Positions 1-14,448 of a stretch of DNA of 64,000 nt are shown piece after piece; position 1 is the first letter of the stretch, and each line of letters opens with the position of its first letter. Origin of the DNA: Paraspadella gotoi. Taxonomy: Eukaryota; Chaetognatha. Location: assembly GCA_051294375.1 (NCBI GenBank), contig CM119268.1:6581232-6645231 (forward strand). Reading direction: 5' to 3'. Position numbers and translations under genes: made by a program. The notes under the pieces were generated by a model that saw only the letters and a program-made list of their open reading frames with translations, was not told the DNA's origin and did not search any database.

Positions 1-1494
<1,494 letters not shown>

Positions 1495-1519
1495 NNNNNN
1501 NNNNNNNNNNNNNNNNNNN
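1495..1519. other. 25-N assembly gap
   Basis: Exactly 25 Ns beside a CT microsatellite. The right flank reads GTTAGGGTTAG. The same length recurs at 7,593-7,617 and 12,770-12,794, so it is probably a fixed-size placeholder rather than a measured gap. Confidence 0.97.
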
Positions 1520-1529
1520 GTTAGGGTTA

Positions 1530-1532
1530 GCG

Positions 1533-1608
<76 letters not shown>

Positions 1609-1610
1609 AA
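1530..1610. repeat. (CT)n microsatellite
   Basis: About 80 bp of almost pure CT dinucleotides. It has equivalents at 6,715-6,748 and 18,805-18,875, and the join between block copies A and B falls in it. Confidence 0.95.
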
Positions 1611-2430
1611 ATGAACGGACCCACTGTAACCTTATAGGACCTTCTTGCAGAAGGTACCTAGGTCCATGTACAATTATCTATCTATCTATCTCTCTCTCTC
1701 TCTCTCCCTACCAACGCCGCTGCTGCCCTTGGCTATGAGATCCATAGTGAGTTTCACCATGGTGCTTGTTTTCCCTTTCGTTTCCTACGTCATTTTTCGT
1801 CCACGAAAACGAAGTAAGTCGAAAATTCTTCCTAAAATTTAAAAGTAAAAAGATTTAGAAACAAAAAGGGAAAAAGTTTATAAGACATGCAACACTTTCT
1901 TGGGCCCTTTCCTCCCGCACTCCTACATAGCCAAAAGTTAAAATGTAATTGATTTATTAAAATATCAAATTCAAACGCCTTCCAAAGAATCAAAACGGCC
2001 ACGCTTCCCTACTTTTTCCCCCCCTTTTTCTTGGACAAAAAAAAAAAAAAAAATTCCAATAAACACACGAAGTCCATAAAAAAAAAGGATTTCGGGTCCA
2101 ATATTCGATTCCGGTGTCCAGTTTCATGCGACGGTTTTTGGAATTCCCTCCCGGATGTCCATTTTCTCTACTCAACCCCCCCAACCCCATTTAGACCCTT
2201 CTTCCGCTTTCATTTTTTACTCTCTCCTTTTTCCTCCCTAGATCTCTTTCCTTTCCTTCACTTCTCTATTAGGACCGCCTTCTTATCCTTTTCTCAAAAT
2301 ATTTTCTTTTCTTTTTCTTTCGCTCTCTGACTCTTTTTTCCTCCCACTCCCTTGTTCGGCTCCAACGTGGACATTCTATGGGCGAAGAGCAATGGGCATT
2401 CTGTCCATCGTTTCTCCCTCTTTGATGCCT

Positions 2431-2935
2431 AACTTTCTTTTCTTTTCTTTTCTTTTTCTTTTCTTTTCTTTCTTTCTTTTCTTTTCTTTTCTTTCTTTTC
2501 TTTTCTTTTCTTTTCTTTTCTTTCTTTTCTTTTCTTTTTCTTTTCTTTTCTTTCTTTTCTTTTCTTCTTTTCTCTTTTCTTTTCTTTTCTTTTCTTTTCT
2601 TTTCTTCTTTTCTCCTTTCTTTTCTTTTCTTTTCTTTTCTTTCTTTTCTTTTCTTTTTTTCTTTTTTTTTTCTTTTCTTTTTTTCTTTTCTTTCTTCTTT
2701 TTTTTCTTTTCTTTTCTTTTCTTTCTTTTCTTTCTTTTCTTTTCTTTTCTTTTCTTTTCTTTTCTTTCTTTCTTTTCTTTTTCTTTCCTTTTTTTTCTTT
2801 TATTTTCTTTTCTTTCTTTTCTTTTCTTTTCTTTTCTTTCTTTTCTTTTCCTTCCTTTCTTTCCCCTCCTTTCCTTTCCTTTCCTTTCCTTTCCTTCTTT
2901 CTTTCCTTTCCTTCTTTTATTTTCTTTTCTTATTC
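2431..2935. repeat. (CTTTT/CTTT)n polypyrimidine tract, about 500 bp
   Basis: Almost uninterrupted C/T on the plus strand made of CTTTT, CTTT and CCTTT units. Equivalents lie at 7,582-8,115, 11,915-11,975 and 19,700-20,235. The apparent Phe/Ser/Leu and Lys/Glu/Arg reading frames across it only reflect the composition and are not genes. Confidence 0.95.
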
Positions 2936-3169
2936 CTGATTCCCCAAAGTCGGTCAACGAATTTCTTGTTCTCCTCTGGAATCGAGGACTTCATCAACGA
3001 TTCCACTTCTCAACTTTTTGACTTCAGGCCGTTTTGTTGTTGTTGTTATATTGTTATTGCTTTAGAGATACAAGAAATTTTTATAAGGTTGTGTTGTTAC
3101 CCTCGCAATCAATGTCCCCTGGATTACTTGGGTTATGGTCTCTCTCTCTCGCTTTCTTTCTTTATATTG

Positions 3170-3178
3170 GGTCTCCCC

Positions 3179-3224
<46 letters not shown>

Positions 3225-3227
3225 TCT

Positions 3228-3262
<35 letters not shown>
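3170..3262. repeat. (CT)n microsatellite
   Basis: CT repeat with a few TTCT interruptions. Equivalents at 8,352-8,437 and 20,475-20,568. In copy C the same place is the 249-N gap. Confidence 0.93.
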
Positions 3263-3534
3263 CCTCTTCCATTATTAATTTAATAGCAAATATTACATTT
3301 TTCATGTGTTTTCTCCGGACATAAGTTACTTTTACGAACCATAAATATGACCCTAAACTTAATTAGTTAGAAAAATTGCCCAGGCTCAAGCCATCCTTTT
3401 ATATTTTATATTTTATATTTTATAACCCGAAAAGTATTATTTTCATTTTCTCTCTCGCCTTTTTCTTCTCCTTCGTATCTTTCTTTTTTCCCCCAAAGAA
3501 AATATTTTTTTCTTACATTCGCACGAGATGTCCG

Positions 3535-4115
3535 GCTTTTCTTTCCTTCCTCCCTTTTTTTCTGCATTCTTTCTTCTTCCTTCCTAATTACTGCATTCTC
3601 CCTTCCTTCCTCTTTCCTCTCTCTTTTTTTTTGTGCATTCTTTCTTTCCTCCTTTCCTATTTCCTGCATTCTCCCTTCCTTCCTCTTTCCTCTCTCCTTT
3701 TTTGTGCATTCTTTCTTTCTCTCTTTCCTATTACTGCATTCTCCCTTCCTTCATCTTTCCTCTCTCCTTTTTTGTGCATTCTTTCTTTCCTCCTTTCCTA
3801 TTTACTGCATTCCTCCTCCTTCCGCTTTCCTCTCTTTTTTTGTGCATTTCTTTCTTTCCTCTCCTATACTGCATTCTTCCTTGCATCCCCTTTCCTCTCT
3901 TTTTTCTTCATTCTTTCTTTCCTCCTTTCCTTTTTCTTTCCATCTTCCTTCCTTCCTCTTTCCTCTCTCCTTTTTTTGTGCATTCTTTCTTTCCCTCCTT
4001 TCCTATTTACTGCATTCCTCCTTCCTCCGCTTTCCTCTTCTTTTTTTGTGCATTCTTTCTTTCTCCTTTCCATTTTCTGCATTCCCTCTTCCTTCCTCCT
4101 TCCTCTCTCCTCCGC
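3535..4115. repeat. ~70-bp pyrimidine-rich minisatellite with TGCATTC motif
   Basis: About eight units spaced about 70 bp apart (TGTGCATTC near 3,632, 3,703 and 3,773). Each has two TGCATTC motifs separated by CTTTCTTTCCTCC-type or CCCTTCCTTCCTC-type runs. Equivalents at 8,700-9,303 and 20,840-21,450. It appears coding only because pyrimidine-rich DNA lacks stops. Confidence 0.85.
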
Positions 4116-5759
4116 ATTATTCATTTATTCTCGTTACCCTCATTTCCCTTTTTGATTTATGATTCTGATTCGTGTATCCAATTCCAAATTCCCAAATTCC
4201 ACAGATTCCCAAGTCCAGAGTCTTTTGTCCACCTCTTGGCCCTTTCTTATCTAATTCACCCGAGCCTCCCCTTCCATTCCAGTTCGTCCACTGTCTCCAC
4301 TGTCCGCTGACCAGTGACCACTCCAATTTTGAAATGCATTGACTCCATAGAGATTAGTATGTATATTTCAAATCGTGTATCAAAACTTTGATAATTTTAC
4401 ACCGTGAATCTGCCACTCAAAATACATTTTCACGAGCCTCACCCTTAAAACGTCAAAAATTTTCACCCTTCACTCATCGCATTCCACCCCTTTTTTTTTT
4501 TTTTTTTAAAAATCCGAGGAAAAACGTGAGTCTCAAGCAATTTTCGAATAAAGTCACACTTCTATCACGCCTGAATATATCCTGTGACGAAAATCCCAAC
4601 ATTATCTCAACTCTTTCACCGAACCTTGCCAACCCTCTCCCTGCCAAGGATGTCGAGTCCGTTCGTCGCCCGGAATGAAATGCCGTCTCCCTTTTCATTT
4701 TCTCAGTTGGTCGCGTTTTTTCTGTTTGCTGCCTGAACGATTTTCGCTCCGCTTAGCCGACGATTCCTAACAAAGCACGAAAACGCTCTTTTTTTTCTTC
4801 CCGCTCTCTCCGGCTATTTTTACCAAAAGGCCATTCGGGCATCTCGTTTCGCGAAGTTTCTTTCTTTCCTTTTAAATTTTTGCGATTTCTTGGTAAATTA
4901 CTAAATTTTTTTTCCCCGATGATGTAGTCATTGGGTTGTTTTTTTTTTTTATCCCCTTTGCGCTTCTGTTTTTTAAATCTTGCTGCTTTAAACTTTATTT
5001 TTTTTCTTTTTTTTTGTATATTCTTTTCGTCACTTTTTTTCATTTAGACTTCTTTTCTTCTTTTGTTTCTTTCTCTTTTCTTATTCTCTTTTTTTCTTGT
5101 CTTCCTTTTCTTTCTTTTCTTTTCTTTTCTTTTTCTTTTCTTTTTTTAGGTAATTTTTTCCCGTTTTCTTCCTTCTTTTATTTCAGTTTTATTTTTTATT
5201 TTTCCCGTCCCAATGCGTATTATTTCTTATCTTTTCTTTTTTCTTTATTACATCTTTTCTTCTAACATAACTATTTTAAATTTTTATTATTAATGTATTT
5301 TACTCAAATATACATTAAATGTTACACAAATCCAAATAGTTAAATGCAGCAAGTTGCAACCGAATAAAAAAAAACTAATCAAAATAAAATACTCATATAA
5401 ACAAATTCTTATTAGATACAAACGCGTTAGTTCAAAACTATTGCAGTACAATAAAAAAAAAGATATCAGTCAAGTGTCAACCCAGTTTGAATGACGTGTT
5501 CTACTCCCATTAGGCAAGAGAGAGAGAGGGACGAGAGAGCAGAGAGAGCACGAGAGAGAGAGAGAGAGAGCGCTCATCTTCCAATCGTTTCCCTTTGTCA
5601 ACCATCTTCCTTTCCAATATCCCAAAAATTAACTCTTCCCCTTAACTCACCCTCCCTTTTAAACGAGAGCTACGTAAAAATACCGACCCCGATTCTTTGT
5701 TTGTTTTACCCCACCCTCCACCCCACCCCCAAAGCTCTGTAAACCGATAAACTTACCCT

Positions 5760-6050
5760 GTTCGAGTTTCGCGGCGTGGCGGCGGCGACGTGCTGTTCTT
5801 TCTCCGTTTTTTCGTGTTTTCATGTATTTTTAATCATGTCGGTCGTCATGGACTTTGGGACGCGCCGCGCAAACAATCCGAGTCGTCGAAACTGGAATCC
5901 AATCGAGATAAAAAACGAAGTTCGAGGACGTCGTCGCGGAAGGCCAACGACGGAAGAAAATTGGGAAGACGACGAGGAGGAGAGGAGGAGGAGGAGACGA
6001 CGACGACGACGACGAAAATCGCAGAAAATGAGAAAAAAAAAAATAATGAT
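5760..6050. other. GC-rich segment with GAC/GAG triplets, function unknown
   Basis: The only GC-rich island inside the duplicated block (equivalents at about 10,975-11,265 and 23,080-23,350). It has an ATG in the context ATCATGTCGGTCGTCATGGA and ends in GAC/GAG triplets that read as acidic or Arg-rich depending on frame. The frames disagree among copies because of indels, so I cannot decide whether this is a 5' exon, a promoter CpG island or neither. Confidence 0.3.
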
Positions 6051-6709
6051 TTAAAAAAAACGTTTCATGATGATGATACAATCCGTTTTTGTGGTTCTTG
6101 AGTATCGAGAAACGAAAAAGATGGAGAGATGATAGAGAGAGAGACGAAAAGAGAGAGAGAAATATACGGCGTCGCGCATTCCTTCGCACAGCTCCATCAA
6201 GCGGCGTTCGAAACTGAAAAGCGCGGCGCCAACTCACGAGAAAACGGCCTAAAAAAAAAAGACAAAAAAACAACAACAACAAAAAAACAAAGTGACGTCT
6301 TAGATCCTTTTCTTTTTCTTTGTTTTTTTTTATCGAATTGCAAATTTCGAAATTCGAATCTTTTTCTTTTTCTTTTTTTTCTTTTACGAGGACAAACTTG
6401 TTTTCCGCTCGAATACAAAAAATGTCTTTTTCTCGATGGGGAAATAAATTAAATTTATCTTCGTTTTCTTTTTATGTAACACGTCTGAGTACACGAAATA
6501 ATGTAAGTTGCAATTCGAAAACAATATTTTCTTTGTTATCAGGGCCTGATTTGTTTAACACTTATTGTCTGTTTTTTTTTAAAAAAAAAAACGATTTAAG
6601 AATAACCTGTCACTTGTCCATACTTTCTCTTTCAAATATCAATCTTCTTGTAAACTATTGTACTTAACACTAAATTATGAATTATAAATAATATAAAATA
6701 ATCTCTTCT

Positions 6710-6714
<5 letters not shown>

Positions 6715-6751
<37 letters not shown>

Positions 6752-7703
6752 TGAACGGACCCACTGTAACCTTATAGGACCTTCTTGCAGAAGGTACCTA
6801 GGTCCATGTACAATTATCTATCTATCTATCTCTCTCTCTCTCTCTCCCTACCAACGCCGCTGCTGCCCTTGGCTATGAGATCCATAGTGAGTTTCACCAT
6901 GGTGCTTGTTTTCCCTTTCGTTTCCTACGTCATTTTTCGTCCACGAAAACGAAGTAAGTCGAAAATTCTTCCTAAAATTTAAAAGTAAAAAGATTTAGAA
7001 ACAAAAAGGGAAAAAGTTTATAAGACATGCAACACTTTCTTGGGCCCTTTCCCTCCCGCACTCCTACATAGCCAAAAGTTAAAATGTAATTGATTTATTA
7101 AAATATCAAATTCCAAACGCCTTCCAAAGAATCAAAACGGCCACGCCTTCCCTACTTTTTCCCCCCCTTTTTCTTGGACAAAAAAAAAAAAAAAAGATTC
7201 CAATAAACACACGAAGTCCATAAAAAAAAAGGATTTCGGGTCCAATATTCGATTCCGGTGTCCAGTTTCATGCGACGGTTTTTGGAATTCCCGTCCCGGA
7301 TGTCCATTTTCTCTACTCAACCCCCCCCAACCCCATTTAGACCCTTCTTCCGCTTTCATTTTTTACTCTCTCCTTTTTCCTCCCTAGATCTCTTTCCTTT
7401 CCTTCACTTCTCTATTAGGACCGCCTTCTTATCCTTTTCTCAAAATATTTTCTTTTCTTTTTCTTTCGCTCTCTGACTCTTTTTTCCTCCCACTCCTCTT
7501 GTTCGGCTCCAACGTGGACATTCTATGGGCGAAGAGCAATGGGCATTCTGTCCATCGTTTCTCCCTCTTTGATGCCTAACTTTCTTTTCTTTNNNNNNNN
7601 NNNNNNNNNNNNNNNNNTCTTTTCTTTTTCTTTTCTTTTCTTTCTTCTCTTTTCTTTTCTTTTCTTTCTTTTCTTTTTCTTTTCTTTTCTTTTCTTTCTT
7701 TTC

Positions 7704-7734
<31 letters not shown>

Positions 7735-8350
7735 CTTTTCTTTTCTTTTCTCTTTTCTTTTCTTTTCTTTTCTTTTCTTTTCTTTCTTTTCCCTTTCTTT
7801 TCTTTTCTTTCTTTTCTTTTCTTTTCTTTTCTTTTTTTCTTTTTTTTTTTTCTTTTCTTTTTTTCTTTTCTTTCTTCTTTTTTTTCTTTTCTTTTCTTTT
7901 CTTTCTTTTCTTTCTTTCTTTTCTTTTCTTTTCTTTTCTTTTCTTTCTCTTTTCTTTTTCTTTCCTTTTTTTTCTTTTATTTTCTTTTCTTTCTTTTCTT
8001 TTCTTTTCTTTTCTTTCTTTTCTTTTCCTTCCTTTCCTTTCCCCTCCTTTCCTTTCCTTTCCTTTCCTTTCCTTCTTTCTTTCCTTTCCTTTCCTTTTAT
8101 TTTCTTTTCTTATTCCTGATTCCCCAAAGTCGGTCAACGAATTTCTTGTTCTCCTCTGGAATCGAGGACTCATCAACGATTCCACTTCTCAACTTTTGAC
8201 TTCAGGCGTTTTGTTGTTGTTGTTATATTGTTATTTGCTTTAGAGATACAAGAAATTTTTATAAGGTTGTGTTGTTACCCTCGCAATCAATGTCCCCTGA
8301 TTACTTGGGTTATGGTCTCTCTCTCTCGCTTTCTTTCTTATATTGGGTCT

Positions 8351-8438
<88 letters not shown>

Positions 8439-10752
8439 CCTCTTCCATTATTAATTTAATAGCAAATATTACATTTTTCATGTGTTTTCTCGGACATAAG
8501 TTACTTTTACGAACCATAAATATGACCCTAAACTTAATTAGTTAGAAAATTGCCCAGGCTCAAGCCATCCTTTATATTTTATATTTTATATTTTATAACC
8601 CGAAAACGTATTATTTTTCATTTTCTCTCTCGCCTTTTTCTTCTCCTCTCGTATCTTTCTTTTTTTCCCCCCAAAGAAAATATTTTTTTCTTACATTCGC
8701 ACGAGATGTCCGGCTTTTCTTTCCTTCCTCCCTTTTTTTCTGCATTCTTTCTTTCTTCCTTTCCTAATTACTGCATTCTCCCTTCCTTCCTCTTTCCTCT
8801 CTCTTTTTTTTTGTGCATTCTTTCTTTCCTCCTTTCCTATTTCCTGCATTCTCCCTTCCTTCCTCTTTCCTCTCTCCTTTTTTTGTGCATTCTTTCTTTT
8901 CTCTTTCCTATTTACTGCATTCTCCCTTCCTTCATCTTTCCTCTCTCCTTTTTTTGTGCATTCCTTTCTTTCCTCCTTTCCTATTTACTGCATTCCTCCT
9001 TCCTTCCGCTTTCCTCTTCTTTTTTTGTGCATTTCTTTCTTTCCTCTTCCTATACTGCATTCTTCCTTGCATCCCCTTTCCTCTCTGTTTTTTCTTCATT
9101 CTTTCTTTCCTCCTTTCCTTTTTCTTTCCATCTTCCTTCCTTCCTCTTTCCTCTCTCCTTTTTTTGTGCATTCTTTCTTTCCCTCCTTTCCTATTTACTG
9201 CATTCCTCCTTCCTCCGCTTTCCTCTTCTTTTTTTGTGCATTCTTTCTTTCTCCTTTCCTTTTTCTGCATTCCCTCATTCCTTCCTCCTTCCTCTCTCCT
9301 CCGCATTATTCATTTTTCTCGTTACCCTCATTTCCCTTTTTTGATTTATGATTCTGATTCGTGTATCCAATTCCAAATTCCCAAATTCCACAGATTCCCA
9401 AGTCCAGAGTCTTTTGCCACCTCTTGGCCCTTTCTTATCTAATTCACCCGAGCCTCCCCTTCCATTCCAGTCTGTCCACTGTCTCCACTGTCCGCTGACC
9501 AGTGACCACTCCCAATTTTGAAATGCATTGACTCCATAGAGATTAGTATGTATATTTCAAATCGTGTATCAAAACTTGATAATTTTACACCGTGAATCTG
9601 CCACTCAAATACATTTCAGCAGCCTCTACCCTTAAAACGTAAAATTTTCACCCTTCACTCATCGCATTCCACCCTTTTTTTTTAAAAATTCCGAGGAAAA
9701 ACGTGAGTCCTCAAGTCCAAAATTTTCGAATAAAGTTCACTTCATACACGCTGACATCATATCCTGTGACGAAAATCCCAACATTTTCTACTCTTCACCG
9801 AACCTTGCACCTCTCTCCTCCCCTGCCAAGGATGTCGAGTCCGTTCGTCGCACCGGAATGAAATGTCCGCTCCCCTTTTCATTTTCTCAAGTTGGTCGCG
9901 TTTTTCTGTTTGCTCCTGAACGATTTTCGCGGTCACGTCTTAGCCGACGATTCCTAACAAAAGCACGAAACGCTCTTTTTTTTTTTTTTCTTCCTCGTCT
10001 TTTTCTCTCCGTGCTATTTTTACCAAAGGCCATTCGGCATCTCGTTCGTCGAAGTTTCTTTCTTTCCTTTTTTAAATTTTGCGATTTCTTGGTAAATACT
10101 AATTTTTTTTCCCCGATGATGTATCATGGTTGTTTTTTTTTTTATCCCCTTTGGCTCTGTTTTTTTTTAAAATCTTGCTGCCTTTAAACTTTATTTTTCT
10201 TTCTTTTTTTTTGTATATTCTTTTCGTTCACTTTTTTTCATTTAGACTTCTTTTCTTTTCTTTTGTTCTTTCTCTTTTCATTTTATTCTCTTTGTTTTCT
10301 TGTTCTTTTCCTTTTCTTTTCTTTTCTTTTCTTTTCTTCTTTCTTTTCTTTTTTAGGTAATTTTTTTTTCCCGTTTTCTTTGCTCTTCTGTTTTATTTCA
10401 GTTTTATTTTTTATTATTTTTTTCTTATTTTTTCCGTCCCAATCGTATTATTTTCTTATCTTTCTTTTTTCTTTATTCATCTTTCTTCATAACTATTTTA
10501 AATTTTTATTTATTTAATGTATTTTACTCAAATATTACATTAAATGTTAACAAAAATCCAAATAGTTAAATGCAGCAAGTTCAACCTAATAAAAAAAAAC
10601 TAATCAAATAAACATACTCATTATAAACAAATTCTTATTGATACAAATCGCGTTAGTCAAAACTATTGCAGTACAATAAAAAAAAGATATCAGTCAAGTG
10701 TCAACCCAGTTTGAATGACTGTTCTACTCCCATTAGGCAAGGAGGAGAGAGG

Positions 10753-10790
<38 letters not shown>

Positions 10791-11915
10791 CCTCATTCTT
10801 CCAATCGTTTCCCTTGTCAACCATCTTCCTTCCATATCCCAAAATTTAACTCTCCCCTTAACTCACCCTCTGCCTTTTAAACGAGAGCTACGTAAAAATA
10901 CCGACCCGATGTTTTGTTTGTTTTACCCCACCCTCCACCCCCCCCCACCAAGCTCTGTAAACCGTAAACTTACCCTGTTCGAGTTTCGCGGCGTGGCGGC
11001 GGGCGACGTGCTGCTTCTTTCTCGCTGTTTTTTCGTGTTTTCATGATTTTTATCATGTCGGTCGTCATGGACGTTTGGGACGCGCCGCGCAAACAACCGA
11101 GTCGTCGAAACTGGATCCGAATCGAGTAAAACGAGTTCGGAGGACGTCGTCGCGAAGGCCAACGACGGAAGAAAATTGGAGAAGACGACGAGGAGGAGAG
11201 GAGGAGGAGAGACGACGACGACGACGACGAAACGTCGCAGAAAATGAGAAAAAAAATAATGATTAAAAAAAAACGTTTCATGATGATGATACAATCGCGT
11301 TTTTGTGTCTTGAAGTATCGAGAACGAAAAAAGATGGAGAGATGGATAGAGAGAGAGAGAAATAGAGAGGAGAGAAATATACGGCGTCGCGCATTCCTTC
11401 GACAGTCTCCATCAAGCGGCGTCGAACTGAAAAGCGCGGCGCCAACTCGACGAGAAACGGCGCTAAAAAAAAAGACAAAAAAAACAACAACAACAAAAAA
11501 ACAAAAGTGACGTCTTAGATCCTTTTTTTTTCTTTGTTTTGTTTTTATCGAATGCAATTTCGAAATTCGAATCTTTTTCTTTTTCTTTTTTTTCTTTTAC
11601 GAGGACAAACTTGTTTTCCGCTCGAATACAAAATGTCTTTTCTCGATGGAAATAAATTAAATTTATCTTCGTTTTCTTTTTATTAACACGTCTGAGTACA
11701 CGAAATAATGTAATGTTGCAATTCGAAACAATATTTTTCTTTGTTATCAGTGGGCCTGGATTTGTTTAACACTTATTGTCTTTTTTTTTTAAAAAAAAAC
11801 GATTTAAGAATAACCTGTCACTTGTCATTACTTTCTCTTCAAATATCAATCTTCTTGTAAACTATTGTACTTAATACTATAAATTAGAATTATAAAATAA
11901 TATAAAATAATCTCT
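6715..11915. repeat. Duplicated block, copy B (partial)
   Basis: Second copy, equivalent to about 1,540-6,700 of copy A. It starts inside the CT microsatellite and therefore lacks the PPP1R42 exons. It contains a 25-N gap (7,593-7,617) within the CTTTT tract. It ends at the same AT-rich sequence as copy A and then joins copy C inside a CTTTC repeat. Both joins lying in low-complexity DNA argue for an assembly join rather than a biological duplication. Confidence 0.88.
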
Positions 11916-12769
11916 TCTCTTTTCTTTCCTTTCCTTTCCTTTTCTTTCCTTTCCTTTCCTTTTATTTTCTTTTCTTATTCCTGATTCCCCAAAAGTCGGT
12001 CAACCGAATTTCTTGTTCTCCTCTGGAATCGAGGACTTCATCAACGATTCCACTTCTCAACTTTTGACTTCAGGCGTTGTTGTTGTTGTTGTTATATTGT
12101 TATTGCTTTAGAGATACAAGAAATTTTTTATAGGTTGTGTTGTTACCCTCGCAATCAATGTCCCCTGGATTACTTGGGTTATGGTCTCTCTCTCTCGCTT
12201 NNNNNNNNNNNNNNNNNNNNNNNNNNNNNNNNNNNNNNNNNNNNNNNNNNNNNNNNNNNNNNNNNNNNNNNNNNNNNNNNNNNNNNNNNNNNNNNNNNNN
12301 NNNNNNNNNNNNNNNNNNNNNNNNNNNNNNNNNNNNNNNNNNNNNNNNNNNNNNNNNNNNNNNNNNNNNNNNNNNNNNNNNNNNNNNNNNNNNNNNNNNN
12401 NNNNNNNNNNNNNNNNNNNNNNNNNNNNNNNNNNNNNNNNNNNNNNNNNATAAGTTACTTTTACGAACCATAAATATGACCCTAAAACTTAATTAGTTAG
12501 AAAATTGCCCAGCTCAAGCCATCCTTTTATATTTTATATTTTATATTTTATAACCCGAAAACGTATTATTTTTCATTTTCTCTCTTCGCCTTTTTCTTCT
12601 CTCTCGTATCTTTCTTTTTTTTCCCCCCAAAGAAAAAGATTTTTTTTCTTACATTCGCCACGAGATGTCCGGCTTTTCTTTCCTTCCTCCCTTTTTTTCT
12701 GCATTCTTTCTTTCTTCCTTTCCTAATTACTGCATTCTCCCTTCCTTCCTCTTTCCTCTCTCCTTTTTT
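11915..12769. repeat. Duplicated block, copy C (short fragment)
   Basis: Third copy, equivalent to about 2,880-3,700 of copy A. It begins in CTTTC repeats, keeps the TTCCTGATTCCCCAAA to CTCAACTTTTGACTTC stretch and loses the CT tract to a 249-N gap (12,201-12,449). It stops at a 25-N gap (12,770-12,794), after which single-copy sequence begins. Confidence 0.85.
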
Positions 12770-12794
12770 NNNNNNNNNNNNNNNNNNNNNNNNN

Positions 12795-13236
12795 ATTCAA
12801 GATTTTAAGTGGAAGACTCAAGTTAAAGACTGTGACGGGTTTACCTTTATACATTTTTGAGAATTTCCTAGAAACTGCAACTTTTGACTTATTAGTATGT
12901 TACTTTAAATATCATTATATAATAAATAATTAATTAATTATTACCAAACAAGCGAAAAATAATAACGAATAAATTCATGTATACTTTACTGAACGAGAGT
13001 TTCGATACCAAAATAAAATTCAACAAGCATGAACTAAAATTCGCGAATGGCTAATCAATGCGTCGATATTTTTTAGTAATTGTACTATTTAAGTCGAAAT
13101 TATTAACAATATACGAAATAATCCGCTCAACCTCCGCTTACTAACAAAGATCAATATGAAAAGCGTAACTGTTTTATTTATCAATGAATCGTTAATAACA
13201 TACAAAATTAAAAAAAAAAAAAAAAGAATAAATGTT
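12795..13236. other. AT-rich single-copy sequence, no gene seen
   Basis: The sequence leaves the repeat block at the N gap. It is AT-rich with short TAATTAAT runs and a poly-A run at 13,209-13,225, and it includes the likely 3' UTR of the minus-strand gene ending at 13,237. Confidence 0.6.
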
Positions 13237-14181
13237 TTATTTCGACGTCTGCCTCATGTTGATCCGCCACCCATCGCGCCCACTTTGCGCTCTCATCCAA
13301 AAGTAAGGATCTTCAGCCCCTGACGTCTTTTGTTTTCCTTTTTGTTTCTGGTGAAGACGTCGTCGATAGGTGGCAGGGTTTCGATGAGGCGGGCTCTGTC
13401 GGCCCGTAGACGCCGAGCGGCCGACGCCGACCATCGGCGCCGCGCTAACCCCTAAGCGATGACCGCCGGAAGCTCCTGTAGTCGATGACAGTGTTGAGTA
13501 TTAGATTATGTGTATGAATAAATGTTAATTTGAATTTTAATGTTTACCTCCGTTAGGCGTTCCTCTCAGGGCCCCATGACGTTCCTCCTCCTCCGCCGAC
13601 GTACAACTCTTTTGATCTTGGATGAACTGAATGTACAAAGTGAATGAATTATGAATAAATGAATTATTAATATTAGTGATTACTCAACCTTATTAAATGT
13701 TGAAAAAATAAGAATTTATCCGCCTTTCTGAGCATAACAATTCCTTTGGCCCAAAACTGCCGAATTTGTAATTTTAAATGTAGCCAATGTGAATCATTTA
13801 TGCCCAGAAAAAACTTTACCTATTCTCCCGAATGTTTATTGTTTAAAGTTGCTTAAACTATTTATTAATCAACTTCTCAATAGGTTGTTTGAGCGCAAGT
13901 CAATTACGAAAAGTGACGGTTTCTAACGAGCTTAATTTAGATAATATTATTAATTAAGTATAAATAAGTTAGTTTCTATTTTTTGACTCACTAGCCTATA
14001 AATTTTTTTTACTAGCCTACATAATACACACTACGGATCAAGCAGCGTAAAAGAGGAGTGGCGCGGTTTATACCCGGGCTCTGACGACAATATTTTCTCT
14101 TTTTAGTTGTTATCTCATTGCGAGAATTCTTTTCTTTTCGTTGTGTATCGAATTAGATTGAGATGAATACAAAGTCTCTCT

Positions 14182-14245
<64 letters not shown>

Positions 14246-14413
14246 CTCTCTCTTGTACTCACAAAATTTCAATTTCCTTTCCTCACCTTCTCTCTCTCTT
14301 TCCCCAAACTTAACCTGTCCTCACATTTCAACACTGGTCTGTCTCACAGTCTTTGTTGGCACTTCTCCTCTCTCTCCTTCTCTCTCTCCCCTCTCTCTCT
14401 CTCTCTCTCTCTC

Positions 14414-14448
<35 letters not shown>

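Noticed and set aside
1519-1531. GTTAGGGTTAG as a telomere repeat
   Set aside because: Only two units beside an N gap; not an array.
2376-3021. Long Phe/Ser and Lys/Glu/Arg reading frames across the pyrimidine tract
   Set aside because: Stop codons cannot arise in pure pyrimidine (or pure purine) repeats; no start, splice or domain evidence.
3376-4310. 200-260 codon hydrophobic frames in the minisatellite
   Set aside because: All three frames are open because of composition; the copies are shifted by indels.
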